A stretch of 64,000 nt of DNA, taken from the NCBI GenBank assembly GCA_033807695.1, contig CM066307.1, positions 310,001-374,000 on the forward strand, in the 5' to 3' direction. The notes below the pieces were generated by a model. That model was not told the DNA's origin and made no database searches. It was given only the letters and a program-made list of their open reading frames with translations. Position numbers and translations under genes: made by a program. The stretch is from Daedaleopsis sinensis (Eukaryota > Basidiomycota > Agaricomycetes > Polyporales > Polyporaceae). Positions 34,330-46,775 of this stretch are shown here, in pieces (within the stretch, counting starts at the first letter, position 1; each line of letters starts with the position of its first letter).

Positions 34330-37300
34330 ATGCCTACTCGTAATTATTCAGGTCCCTCCCTCCCGCAGTCCCTCCTCGAAGAGTTGCACGGGGAAAATGG
34401 TACGTTTCACTCGTTGTAAAAGAGCGTATTCGAGGGAAGCTACTTACGTGGGGACGGACGTTGTGCTCCTTGGTGACTCTAGTAATTCCTCCCTTGAATA
34501 CGCTCTAGTGGTACGTTCATATTTATACGGTGCGGCGCTTCACTCATTTTCATCGTAGACTCCGTCAGTAAGCACAGACGGAGGAACACGCAACGACCTT
34601 CTCGTAAAGAAGCCAGAAAACAGGCCAGAGAGACTCAAAAGCAGCGCAAGGCGGAATATTTCACTGCCACACACAAGCATCCCGGGAAACGAGCTCCAGA
34701 AGGTGACCATGTCGAATCTCCACAGCGCAAGAAGGTCAAAGTGGAGGTCGTCCAGCCCCCACCTTCTATCAAGAAGTCTTCTCCGACTCTACCTGCCAAG
34801 CGCGACGGGAAGCTGAAATCATCCAAACCGAAATCCGCACTCGAGAAGCTTGCAGAACGATCGGAGGTTACTAAAGCAACGAAGCGGTCGGCCCAGCCTT
34901 CTTTCAATGTTAATCTTCGTTCGCCTCAAGAGGATGAAGAGGATTCATACATCCAGTATCTAGAGCGAAAACTTGGCTGGGTGAAAGGTGGCAGGCGTAC
35001 GTCTACGTACGGCAGAGGGGATGAAGAGGATGGCCTAGACGGTGCGTTCTGCCGTTTGTCTCTATGCGCCCCAGAGACCAACCTGCGTAGACCTCCTCAA
35101 GGACCTGGATACATTCGGGGAAGCTGTGTCCTCGCGTACAGTGAGTGCATTTACCTCTGGGTGCCTTCTCATTATGACCGAGTGCACAGGATGGCATACA
35201 GGACGAGACTGAGGATGAAGAGGATGAAGACTTCAAAGAGGAGGGAGAGTTCGATGCTGATGAGCTTGACGCTGACGAGGAGAACGAAGACGCCTCCGAA
35301 GACGGCGACGGAGATGATGACGGAGATGATGACGGCAGTGAAGAGCATGTGGACGTCGAATGGCACGGCTTCGGAGATGACTCTGAACACGAAGACGACG
35401 AGCGGAACGAGAACAAGACTGCCCTCAGTCCCCAAGAAACATCTAGCTCAGGCTCTAAATATATCCCACCTCATCTCCGGAAGCGCGCCGAGTTAGAGGT
35501 ATCTGAAGCACAATTGAAATTGACTAGACAGCTCAAGGGCCTGCTCAATCGGTAAGACCCAATGTATTGTGGCTAATTGGGTGCTAACCATCGGGCGCAG
35601 GATGACTGAACAGAATATTGGGTCAATTGTCGATGGAGTCGAGGAGGTGTATAGGAATAATCGCAGACATGGTGCGTATCTGGGTTCCAGGCGAGCGGGC
35701 AGAACACATTGACTCATTTAATCATCTCCATAGACGTCACTGAAACTCTGACGAAGCTCATTGTTGACGGCATATCGTCGCACTCAATGCTCTTGGACCA
35801 ATACGTCGTTCTGCACGCAGCTTTCGTATCTGCTCTTCACAAACTAGTCGGCATTGAGTTCGGTATGTATCTTCGACTACGTCGTCGACATGACACTTAG
35901 CACTACCATCTACAGCCGCGTTCTTCGTGCAGCATGTCGTCACGTCGTACGACAGTCACTTCGCCGCGCTAAACAAGGACACGCCCTTGCAGTCTGCCGC
36001 AGATGCTACTGCGTCCGATGAGTCCATAGGCAAAGAGTGCTCCAACCTTGTCGTACTGCTCTCCGAGTTGTACAACTTCCAAGTCATCTCTTGCGTGCTC
36101 ATGTACGACGTGATTCGCGCGCTGCTCGAAGGAGACCTCACCGAGTTCAAGGTAGAGCTTCTCCTCAAAGTCGCGAGAAGTACGCTTCCAATTGCTGTCT
36201 TCGCAGAGCCACGCACTGACGTCTGCATGATGCTCAGACTCCGGACAGCAGTTGAGGCAAGACGACCCCACGGCGCTGAAGAGCATCATTCAAATCGTCC
36301 ACTCCAAGCTACCTCAGGACACGAACGCGCTGAGCTCCCGCACGCGGTTCATGGTGGAGACCCTCAGCAATCTCAAGAACAACAAGGTCAAGAAGGCCGC
36401 CGGACAGATGGCTGGCGGCGAGGCTGTCGAGCGAATGAAGAAGTTCCTGTCCGGTCTGACCAAGAAGCGTCACGGTGCGTTGACCGGCTAGCGCATTTTT
36501 CCAGCCACTGAGTTGAATCGCAGTCATGTCGCACGAACCTCTGCGAGTTTCGCTGGAAGACATTCGCTCTGTGGAGACCCGGGGCAAATGGTGGCTCGTT
36601 GGTGCGGCCTGGGGCGGCGACCCGCTCGTCGAGCACCAGCAGAGCGCTCAAACCCAAACCGCTGTTGCAACTCCGGCCGCGGACGCGCCCAGCGAGAACA
36701 CGCTACTGAAGCTCGCTAAGAAGCAGGGCATGAACACGGACATTAGGCGAAGCGTCTTTGTCGTGTTGATGAGCAGTGATGTACGCCGCTTGAAGATCTC
36801 CTCAACGCATTACTAACTCTGCATTAGGACTACGTGGACGCATGCGAACGGCTATCTCAGCTGAAGCTGACTGAGGTCCAGCAGCGCGAGATCATCCGCG
36901 TCATCCTCCATTGCTGCGGCAACGTGAGCACGATCCGTCTCGGACGCACGTACGTTCCTGACACCGTTCTCCACAGGAAAAACAGTACAACCCGTACTAC
37001 GCCCTCGTCGGCCAGCAGCTCTGCCGGCTCTCGCACGCACACAAGATCACGCTCCAATTCTCCCTCTGGGACTTCCTCCGCGCCATGGGCGAGAGCACCG
37101 TCGGCGGTGCGGAGATCCTCAAGAACCTCAGCGAAGACGACCACGCGGGGTTCAGCGTCATGTCGATCTCGACGACGCGCATGCGCAACATCGCGCGCGC
37201 GTTCGGCTGGTGGGTCGCCAAGGACTGCTGCACCCTCGCGATCCTCAAGCCGGTCGACTTCACGGTGCTCAAGGCGCAGACGCAGACGTTCATGCGCGAG

Positions 37301-37561
37301 TTGTTCACGCATGTGCTGGCGAACACGCAGCTCGCGACCCCGCTGCTGCGGTCCGAGAGCGCGGAGGACCTCCCGAAGACGCGGAACAAGGGCCCTCTGG
37401 AGGACGTGTTCGTGAAGGGCGGCAGGCTGCAGACACTGGCGCTGGGCTTGGTGTACTTCATCCGGGAGGCGTTCAGGGAGGAGGAGGGGTTCTTGAAGTG
37501 GGCGAGTCAAGTCGCCTTGGAAACACTCCGGAATTCCACGGACAATGTACCTATGCTATAA
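34330..37561 (+). CDS. SGD1: Sgd1/NOM1, nucleolar MIF4G-MA3 protein
   Basis: Multi-exon gene starting MPTRNYSGPSLPQSLLEELHGEN (exon 34330-34399), then a basic segment SRKEARKQARETQKQRKAEYF from 34559, and an acidic stretch around 35200-35420 (EDEEDEDFKEEGEF). The MIF4G domain begins KYIPPHLRKRAELE and runs through LKGLLNRMTEQNIGSIVDGV, LVVLLSELYNFQVISCVLMYDVIR and DTNALSSRTRFMVETLSNLKNNK. The MA3 domain begins near SVFVVLMSSDDYVDACERL. The last exon ends with a TAA at 37559. The protein acts in the nucleolus in 18S rRNA maturation and recruits the helicase Fal1/eIF4A3. Only 44 bp separate its stop from the stop of the convergent Efm4 gene. Confidence 0.93.
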
Positions 37562-37605
37562 TACAGAACCTAATCATCGAGTCTCGTCCTCGCACCTCAG
37601 ACAAG

Positions 37606-38638
37606 TCACGCCTTCTCAAATGCAACACTGGAATAGACGTTCCCGCTCTTCCCTCCGAAAGAGAAGGTCGGCCATGGTATGCTCGAGCTACGCCGCAGCG
37701 TGTCAGTGAATCCGGTGTTATGGAGCCAACATAGAAGCGGGACGTACTGGTACCGCAAGCCCGTCTCGTCGTTCGCGAATCTCGTTCTCAGCTCGTCTTC
37801 CGTGAAGTTGCATGCTACGGCCCGTCGTTACTGGCCGCTCTCCATGTAATGCGAACTTCTCGAGAGGACTCACAGGTAATCAGGAAGAACCCCCCTGGCT
37901 TCACGACACGTCCAATCCTAGCCGGATACCCATCCGCAGGAGCCCGTCCACTCTCGTCCTTGTCCGCCAGCGCGATCGCGTCGAACGTCCCCTTGTCGAG
38001 AACGATGTCCCAGAGCGCGAAACCCTCCCCTCCGTCAGCCGACATCCCTGCAAGCATGCCGACGTCCTCATGCAAGAAGTCGCATGCCTCGAATATAACC
38101 TTGTCCGCTTCCTTCACTGCGGCAGCGTGCCCCTTGTCTCCATCTCCGTCGCCAACGTCTACGTCACTCTGAAGGGACGTCTTGGCCTTCGCGATCGCGA
38201 TCGCCCGCGCGAGCCTGACCGCGTCCGCGCTGTAGTCGATGCCGCACATCTTCTCGGGCGCGTACCCCGCCTCGCACAGCGCGAAGAGGAGGTTCCCGTT
38301 GCCCGCGCCGACCTCAAGGACGAAGGGGGGCGGGGCTGTCGGGACGTTGTCCAGCGCCCAGTCGACCATCTTCTCCACACTGTCTTCGCCGAACCTGCGA
38401 GCGACGAGCGATGGTGCGCGGCGTGTCTTATCGTTAGCGGCAGGGGTGTGGAGAGCAGCAGAGTGCAGGGCACGGACCAGACTTCGCCTTCGTCGCCGAT
38501 CTCCTCGAAGTTTGCGAGTTCGGACGAGTACACACCATCCCAGCTGCCTTGTGGTGAGCGGCAGACTCGAGACGACCGCGCTGGGACTCACTGGTCTTTG
38601 GTCCCGAGTTTGGATGGCTGGAGATCTGTCGAGGACAT
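37606..38638 (-). CDS. EFM4: Efm4/METTL10, eEF1A lysine methyltransferase
   Basis: Minus-strand gene opening MSSTDLQPSKLGTKDHWDGV; exon 1 is 38638-38592 and exon 2 starts at 38543. LGTKDHWDGVYSSELANFEEIGDEGEVWFGEDSVEKMVDW is the family N-terminus. The SAM-binding loop is VLEVGAGNGNLLF, followed by GIDYSADAVRLA, the acidic EACDFL turn and DIVLDKGTFDAIAL. A later intron joins ITS to CNFTEDELRTRF; the last exon gives IPWPTFSFGGKSGNVYSSVAFEKA. It methylates a lysine of translation elongation factor 1A in the cytosol. The Asp/Gly-rich insert around residues 135-150 (DVDVGDGDGDKGH) is longer than usual. Confidence 0.92.
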
Positions 38639-38898
38639 CGCGGAAGGAAAGGAAGGAAATTTCGCTTAGTCAGCGGCACAGAGGACGATGACGGTCGGAG
38701 TCGGTCCTGGGGCGGATTTTGGCAAGAGGTGCACGAAAGCAAGGGGAACGGGGCTGGTATTATCAAGTGGGGCAATGTACATCATTAGGCATGGATACAG
38801 CGTATGTCTAGAAAGCAGAACGACAACTGTGCCGTGTTATTTGCACGAACGGGTGAGAGCGAGACATAGTACGCACCAATCACAGACAGTCCCCACAG

Positions 38899-39274
38899 CT
38901 ATCTCTTCCCCTCTTTCTCGAGCAGATCCTTTGCCTCGTTAATCTTACTCGCGAGGTATGGAGAGCCGCCGCGGTCAGGGTGATTCGCAAGCATAATCTG
39001 CCGGTGTGCGTCCTTCAGCTGTTTCTTGAGCTGAGTGCTGTCCCTACAAACGCAAGCATACATGAGCACGTATACATCGAGTAGTAGACAGTAGGGCGAC
39101 GAACTTGAGACCAAGGATCGCGATGGCCTCCCTGCGGTCCATTTTCGCCTTGAAACCGCCCTTGGCCCACTGCTCAGCAACGTTCTTGCCGCCGAGGAGA
39201 CCGCGGCGCATGAGGGACCTGCCGGCAATGGCAGCGGCGATGGCCCCGACTCCGATGATGATAGGCGTAGACAT
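38899..39274 (-). CDS. PAM18: Pam18/Tim14, J protein of the mitochondrial import motor
   Basis: Two exons on the minus strand, 39274-39105 and 39043-38899; 104 residues. A membrane helix (about residues 5-22, [18 protein letters not shown]) precedes a J domain lacking helix I, with the HPD motif at residues 78-80 in [24 protein letters not shown]. This is the standard Pam18 layout. Anchored in the inner mitochondrial membrane, it stimulates the Hsp70 ATPase at the TIM23 channel. An in-frame Met six codons upstream is possible; the chosen start matches the family. Confidence 0.95.
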
Positions 39275-40325
39275 AGAGTCAGTTGTGGACATAAACCAAG
39301 AGACGGAGTAGCGTTCGGAGGTGAGGTGGTGGTCCGGGTGAGAGCACGGGCAATGGAAGCGCCGAATGACTACTTTCTTTCCACCATGACATTTGACTGC
39401 GCAGGCTTGCATCTCCCTCTCACTCCTGGTGCTCTCACATCTATGGGCTATCTGATGAAGACGAGAACCTCTTACAAGCTCAGTGTGGTTTGCTCGAAGG
39501 AATTCTCAGGCCTATGACGAGTCGAGTATGACGAGTGAGTTTCATAATATAACTTCATTTCGCTTGCGAGGGCATTCAACTGAGGAATAGCTCACTAGCT
39601 CCGTCGTGGCAAGTTTCACTCGGAACGCTTCCGCGTTCCCTCCTCATCTATGCTACGGCGCAGACCCTCGAAGTTGCAGACGATCGAAGATGCTGGTGCT
39701 TCGGTAGACCGGTCAATCTCGGTCGGTGAGGCTGGAGCATGGTGGGGCCTTAAGGAGGTATGTGTACGAGACCAGCTGCGCATGCAGGGTGTGATACAGT
39801 CAAGGCATGTGTATGTCGTCACTCTCTCGGAGCATGCTCTGATGCCTGCGCCTTTCAAAGTTGCAATGTTGAAGCTTTGAAGGATCCACCGTTGTCGCCC
39901 AACATGTGCCGCCGTATCAATTGGCGATTGTGCTGGTCGGTCTCGCGTCGTTCACGGACAAGCAACACTGTATGTTGCCCAACGACTTTGATGGTGTCAT
40001 ATCGGGATGGGAGAGGTTTTCAGATGGAATAGATTACCGCGCACAGATCAGAGCACAGATGTGCTGCGGTAGGGCCTGGTGCGCCATACGAGATGTCCGT
40101 GTTTTTATGGTATATATACCGTGGACAAAAGCAGGGGGGTGAATGACCTCTTTTTGTCTCGACATGCTTCTTCTTCCCGGGCCGTCAAACAAACATGCCG
40201 TTTGCACATTGCCGCTGTGCTGCGAGCCGCCAGGGTCTTGTCCGAATGTACTAAAACCACACTCGAGACGACTCCCAGCCCCACTGCGCCCCAGGCTGCA
40301 GCATCCCCCCAAGCATTACTCCCCA
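39275..40325. other. Intergenic, about 1 kb
   Basis: Separates the divergent Pam18 and helicase genes. Several 70-100 codon frames on both strands lack domains. A tatatata-like element (ggtatatataccg, palindromic) lies at 40109-40121, about 200 bp upstream of the helicase start. Confidence 0.4.
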
Positions 40326-43143
40326 ATGGCCACCAAGTCCAAGTTTCGCGTCATCCATCAGCATCTCATTGACGACATTTGCCCCCCCATCGAGGTCACC
40401 GACGAGGTCTCCGAGCCCACCCTCACTGCCGCCGTCTTCGACGAGTTCTTTCGCGATTGCCCCACCCCTCGGTTCGTCGGCCTTGCGCCGATCTACACCG
40501 ACCGCGGCGCGCTCACCCGCCTCGCCATCGCGGTGCGCACGAAGGTCATGATCGTGATGTTCCCCGCCAAAGGGAAGGGGACCAAGGCGTACGCTGGGCG
40601 CGACTTCCTCCGCTCTCACGTCCTCTGCGACCCGGCGGTCACCCTCCTCGCATTCGACTTCGATAAGCTCGCTATCGCCCTCTTCACCGACCAGGACCTC
40701 AGGGTTGTCAACGGCGTCGACGTTCAGAGCGCCTGTGGCTCATCGGACCGTGCCCCGTCCGCCACAATCAAGTTCGTCGTCCGCGAGCGAGTGCCCGTCA
40801 ACGACAAGAACGTCGATTCCGTCTTTCAGTCGTCCATCCTCGACCAGAAGGACCAGAAGCGCACTACCCACTTCGCCCTGCAAGCATGGGCCGCGCAGTG
40901 CCTTCCTACCTTCGACGGCATGGAGGAGATCTTCCGCTCCGCGAAGATGATAAACACTCAAGACATACCAGAGCTGGTGCGTCCACGGTCCCACTGGTCT
41001 GCGCACAGCGGTCGACAGTATCACATCCTCTAACTGTACTCTTCCCCATTCAGCGGCTCTCCACCATTGCGCAGTTCCAACGTGGCGAACAAAACCTTCA
41101 GCTCGCACAAGCGACGTCGCTCGCTCACGAATACACCGCGCTCCGTATGGAAGACCAGAACGCAATGGTTCGTTCCGAGCGTTTCCAGAACCGCGTGAGG
41201 CTGTCAGACGTACGTGTTTCTCATCCTCGCCCACTACAGATACACACGACTGACCAGTCTTCTTGCCCAGCGCGAGCGACGCATTGGACTGCGCGACAGC
41301 GCTACCGGCAGCGAATTCTTCGTGAACGCCAAGGTCAAGTCGGTCATCGGGAAACACACCGTCTTCGAGACGGGCATCAATCTCGCGGGCCGTGATATCA
41401 CTTCCATCACGACCCTGGGCCCCGACGAACCCACGAATGCCGATCGCGCACGGCGCGAGGCCGTCCTGAACATGCTCCAGGGTCGCGTCGATCTCTTCGA
41501 AAATGCATTTCTCAAGTACATATTCAATCCGTCTCCCGACTTCTCCTGGCCCGATACCTTCCCCACCGCCGACTCCATCCCGGATGTCGTCTCCAAGCGC
41601 CCTCTTAACGAATCTCAGCTTAAAGCAGTCCAGCACATGCTTACAAACACCGACGACACACGCCTTTCGATCATCCAGGGCCCCCCCGGCACAGGTATGT
41701 GCATTCCCCTCGTCGTTCACCGCGTGCGTCGCTGACACGTCAATCGACAGGGAAGACCACTGTCATAGCCGCCTACGTATGCTCCGCCATCGCCGCTGGA
41801 GCGACGGGTATTTGGCTCGTCGCCCAGTCCAACATCGCCGTCAAGAACATTGCAGAGAAACTCGCCGATGTTGGTTTCACCGACTTCAGGCTGCTTGTCT
41901 CGAACGAATTCCACGTTGGATGGTGTGTTCCCTTCTTCCTACGCTGCATAGCGTTTGCTCATCGACTCGTCGACAGGCACGAGCACCTGTATGGACACAT
42001 CAAATCTAACATCATCACCACCCGTCAATTCCCCCGCGCCCATCGCCATATTAAGGGCATCTCGGTCATCCTGTGCACCCTTTCCATGCTCGCCAGTGCT
42101 AGTCTCCGCATCTTCACCTCCCCAAACCCTATTAAGACCCTGGTGGTCGATGAAGCCAGTCAGATCACCCTTGGCCAATATGTGTCCCCTCTTCAAACCT
42201 TCTCATCTATCACCAAGATCTGCATGATTGGGGATGACAAGCAATGTGGGTAGTCTCTCCTTGTGCCGCTCTTCTCTTGCTCACTAGGTCCGCTAGTGCC
42301 TCCCTATGGTGCCGATGATAATGGCAACATCAAGAGCATCTTTGAGATTGAGCACCTCCGCCCATCAGTTCTATTTCTCAGCATTCAATGTGAGTAGGCC
42401 CTCTTCTTTTCCTCTTTGCCCTTCGATCACCATGCTCATGTTGCATAAGACCGTATGCCGCCTCTCATTGGAGAGGTTGTCTCTGATGTCGTCTACGATG
42501 GACAACTCCAATCTAACCCCGCACACCCCGTCCCTCTGGACCAACCCTGCTGCTGGTTTGTCCACGTCGATGAGTCCTCAGAGCGTCCAGATGGCACCAG
42601 TTGGCAGGTGAGCGCGGTGCCTCTTACCCTCCGTCACTCTTGCTATATTGACCATATCACCTATGCCAGAACCCCGTCGAGCGCGATGCAGTCCTCAAAA
42701 TTGCTGCAATGCTCGAGACGGAGGAGAAGGAGTACGCCATCATCACCCCCTACGACGCCCAGCGCAACGCGCTCGAGAGCCAGATGAAGGAGCGCGACAT
42801 GGAATGGCGCGACAAGTGCTTCAACGTTGACTCTTTCCAGGGTGAGCGACCTCTTTCGAGTTACTACTCCGTGTGCATGGCCGGCCGCTGATGTGCCTGC
42901 CCTAAAGGCAACGAGAAGGACTACATCATTGTATCCCTGGTCCGCACGAGAGGGCTCGGCTTCTTGGACGACCTCCGCCGCACGAATGTCATGCTTACTC
43001 GCTGCAAGAGGGGCATGTACATCGTCACCGAGTGGAACTTCATCAACCACAAGGCATCGAACACCCTGGCCGGTCGGATGGCAGCCGTTTGGGGGGACAA
43101 TGCTTGGGTGACCCCGGAGCATATCCTTGGGGCAGATGTCTAG
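40326..43143 (+). CDS. Upf1-like SF1 helicase with degenerate exonuclease-like N-terminus
   Basis: Multi-exon gene ending with TAG at 43141. The helicase core has Walker A GPPGTGKTT (the last Gly codon is split by an intron ending near 41751), motif Ia AQSNIAVKNI, motif II VVDEASQI, motif III GDDKQLPPYG, then YRMPPLIGEVVSD, the motif V region VDSFQGNEKDYIIVSLVRT and motif VI NVMLTRCKRGMYIV. This is the Upf1/Sen1/SMUBP2 class, which unwinds RNA or RNA:DNA. The first 250 residues (RFVGLAPIYTDRGALTRLAI, LLAFDFDKLAIALF) look like a DEDD 3'-5' exonuclease fold in which the first Asp-x-Glu site is replaced by Ala-Pro-Ile. Cys/His zinc clusters of true Upf1 are absent. Target and pathway are unknown. 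Confidence 0.85.
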
Positions 43144-43479
43144 GTAGAAGGTCTTGACTCTCGCTGCCGAAGTTTGGTTGAAGGTAGTGCTGCATGTACT
43201 TGTTAAGTAGGTTGGAGGCTCGCTACTATGTGATGCATAGGGTTGATGGTGGCGAGCACTGCCTGAGAAAATAACTGTTGCATTTCACAGTCTCGTTGCT
43301 TGGTGCTTGGAAAGCCGCAGGTGTCTTCTCAGGCAATGCTCGCTGAAGCACTCCTGTGTACCAGACAGTAGGACATCCGAATCAGATTCATACATTGGAT
43401 TCACTGGCTTAATGTGCTGCCGATTCATTCAAATTTCATTCGTGTGAGCAAGGTGTTGCATTACTAATGCTAAGTATGA
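43144..43479. other. Intergenic between convergent genes
   Basis: 336 bp between the stops of the helicase and carnitine acyltransferase genes. No gene or named element. Confidence 0.5.
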
Positions 43480-45969
43480 TCAAAGATGGGACCGTAGAGT
43501 AGATGTACAGAGTTCTCGCATGTCCAGAAGAGCATCAGCAATAGCAGTCATGAAGAGTTGTGTGCTAGTCTGTGGGCATGAATGCTTGGACTCGACGCCG
43601 AACCGCAGCCTCTCAGGAGCCGGCATGTCTAGATCGCTGTACGTGAGCAGCAAGCACCATTGACCGATCCGAAGTGTACTCACAGTTGACCCCATATCCA
43701 TCATGATACGGCGACCCGAACCTAGAGTCGTGTTCGACCATTAGCACCATATAGCATACATGGGCGAAGGATCCTCACCCTGTCCCTCGGAACTGCTCTC
43801 CGGCGCTGAGACCGCTCGTGCTGAGCTTCCACGTCTGGCTTTGCGAGAAGTACGGGTCGTCGAAGAGCGCATGCGACTCGCCGTGCTCCGCGCGGAGCAT
43901 CAGGCGCAGCCCGAGCAGGTGCCGGTCGATCCCGCGGCCTGTCGCGGCCTGGCGCGTCAGCGCGGTGTGCGTCTGCACCGCGCGGCGGAGGAGGTCGAGC
44001 CTCGTCGAGCTCTACGCGGAACCGGACATACATAAGCCATGGGTCGAATGCTAGTGGAGAATACAACGTACGGGACACTGTGGGTCGACCATAGCGAGCA
44101 CCCATGCTCGGCTGTCCGTGGAGAGCGTGCGAATCGTCTCGGTGCGGCCGTGCGCGAAGAGCCGCGTGAGCACGGTCTCGTATGTCGCGGTGAACTCGCC
44201 GCGCGTGCGATACCATGCGAGCTGCATCGCCATCTGGATAAAACCATCGGGCGAGAGGCGGGCTGGCGGATCCAACCGTCAGCGGCGGCAATGGAGGTAA
44301 GAGCGGAGATGCGTCGCACCTTCGTCTTTGATCCAGCGGACACCGAACGCGTCAAACACGAGCTCATCAAAGTCGGAGTCGTCGACAATGGCTTTTGCGC
44401 GCTGTGCTGCGCCTTTGCATTCGGTTACAATGCGTTCGTCTACGACCCAGTCGAGGCGTGCCCAGCCGGCAACGTCTTCGACGTCCGAAAGGAGAGACTC
44501 ACTCGCGACGAGGGGTCGTTGAAACTCGGCTTCGTCCACTCCCTGGACGACAGCGTAGTCCGCGACGATGCTCGGAACGAGGGCATCAACGGGTGAGTGC
44601 TCGCCCAGGACGCCTGCGCGAGTGTTGGCCTCGACGATGAGCGTGAACGGCTTGTCGTACCAGCGGTTATGGCCTGGGCGAGCGCCGTGTCCCGAACGTA
44701 CATTGTGCGCATGCGCCTTCAGGTCTGCGTCTGATGTTCCATGGGATGCAGAGAGCTTGTACGAGTACGCATCTAGACTGAGCGCGAAGATGGAAGAGGT
44801 GACCGCGTGGTATGTGGCTTTGTTGACAGGAGATAGGGAAAGGAGATGATCCAAGTTCTGTTCATGTCGTGCGAGTCACATCAGGGATCCCGCTGTGCAA
44901 CTAGGAGCGGGTAACAGGACAAGTACGTACCTCTGCCCACCGATCGCGATTGTCAGTGGTGAGCACGCTCACGGGGGTTGCGGATTCTCCTTTCGCTAAC
45001 CGTTCCTCAACATCACGCACTACGGCGCACAGCTTGCGCTCGATTAAGGCCGGGCTGATTGGCTCGCCTTGGCCGTCAACGACATCGACCGCGTACAGCC
45101 AGTCAGCCGCGGTGACGAGTAGCTTCTGCGCGTCGGGATCAGTATCAGAGGGGGCGGGTGCGAACCGGTCGCATCCTTGTTGCGGAACCCGACATGTGTT
45201 ACAGAACTGAAGTGCTGCATGGCGGAACCAGAGACCTAGCAGATCGACAGCGTCAGCTCATGAATCGCGGCGCGCTCCGGTAAGACATACCTGTCCGTGT
45301 AGTATCAGGATAAACTTCGTTTCTGAGACACACATCAGTTGCGCGCGAACGGTATTGTGTTTAGCGAGCTTGCCTCTTCATCTGCGCCATGAAGTCCAAT
45401 ACTCGATGCACCAGCCAGGCTGCCCGTCTGATCTGCCAACCCGTGTACCCCGACCCTTCGTCTGAGGGATTCCGGACAGCGCTCGGAATCACTGCGTCGT
45501 CTCCCAACGCCAGCCACCAATTGGAGTTGACGATGAGGGGCTCTCTCCATTCATGGTATGCCTTCTTCAGCCAAATGTTGTCGTCGAGCCAGTTGTGCGG
45601 AGAGCTCTTATCCAACTCTTTGACACGCCGAGTCATCAACTAAATAGTGAGCGCGAATTACAGTCGTGTATATGGCGTACCTAGCAACCTCTGCTGACAT
45701 TTGTGTCCCAGACCGTGCTCGAAGTCCTCTATGATCTTATGACGGTCCTCATACGCACGGCCGAACGCCAATCCACCGCGCGCCTCATCATCTAGCAGCA
45801 GAGGCTCCAAGGACTTCAGGTACGCTCGAAGGGTTTGATGTAGGTCCGGAACAGGAAGACGTGGAAGTGAAGGTATCGACTTGGCCGTCCTGGTAGAATT
45901 TTCTCGTCGTTGGAGAAGAGGTTGCATGTGCAAGCGGTGTCGGAATAGCGAGCGATAGACGGGGAGCAT
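43480..45969 (-). CDS. Choline/carnitine O-acyltransferase (probable carnitine acetyltransferase)
   Basis: Multi-exon minus-strand gene starting MLPVYRSLFRHRLHMQPLLQ, an Arg-rich leader that could be a mitochondrial presequence, then RLPVPDLHQTLRAYLKSLEPLL, the family N-terminus. Conserved blocks: NWLDDNIWLKKAYHEWREPLIVNSNWW; WYDKPFTLIVEANTRAGVLGEHSPVDA with the catalytic His codon at 44599-44597; DGFIQMAMQLAWYRTRGEFTATYE; SPYHDGYGVN; RFGVESKHSCPQTSTQLF, whose TST is the substrate-binding Ser/Thr motif. A late intron ending in gatctag joins GVN to YMPAPERLRFG. The enzyme transfers acetyl or acyl groups between CoA and carnitine, linking peroxisomal and mitochondrial acetyl-CoA pools. Chain-length specificity and exact location are not readable. 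Confidence 0.9.
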
Positions 45970-46775
45970 CACTTATACCGACGACGGGGACGCTGGCGGA
46001 GGCATCGGTGAGCCGTACATCGACGAACGAAGGCCGGCTGAAGCAAGAGTCTGTGGTCTGTGAGTCTGACCACCGTCGACATCCGCGCCGGTCCGAGGCG
46101 TCGCGAGCAAGCTCGTCACGCAGCACGTGCAGGTACGTCACGCGTTCTACGCGTTCGTCGGCGGCAATTAATATGGTGCGGGGAGCGCGTCTCGGTCGCG
46201 ACTACCCCATCCTCCTACTACCACCCTCTACCACCCCGCCGTCCCCGTCTTGGCAGCATATATCCTCATGCACCTCTAACTCTTTGAGTCTTCACGCATA
46301 GCTCGTTCTCATCAAAACTCTGCCAAGGTTCGGTCATTGACTCGCGAAACCCTGACTTCGCGGATACTGGTAGCTGTGAAGATCTCTCCTTCCAACTTCG
46401 TCGGGGTGGCCTATAACGATTCATTGAGCTCTCTGGAATCCGTCATAACTACAATACTCTGCTAGTGACCTGCGTCGACACCAAACTGCGATTGGAGATA
46501 CCAAGCGGTTGCATACGGTGAGTACGGTGGCCCATTCAACTCGTCGCAACGCTTTGTACAAGTGCTCAAAGTCCAAGAAAGGCTTCTTGCGCTGCATAAT
46601 TCTGCGATTTGTCTACCCTACAGTTATAATTTTGTATAGGCCTGCCCTGACTGACGCATCGGGTACAAAGACTCTCTTCTCTCCGGTGAGTTCTTTTCCC
46701 CGGTACTTCCCTGAACATCTCAAATTGCACAACTAGTCATCTGATGGGTCGCTTCACTTCAACCTTCTTGTAGAC
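45970..46775. promoter_or_regulatory. Divergent promoter region, carnitine acyltransferase and Rmi1
   Basis: About 800 bp between divergent genes, with a ccgccgtcccc-type pyrimidine-rich patch around 46195-46245. No gene supported. Confidence 0.4.

Noticed and set aside
40109..40121. Palindromic tatata element as a terminal repeat of a transposon
   Set aside because: A single short palindrome without a partner copy, target duplication or transposase.
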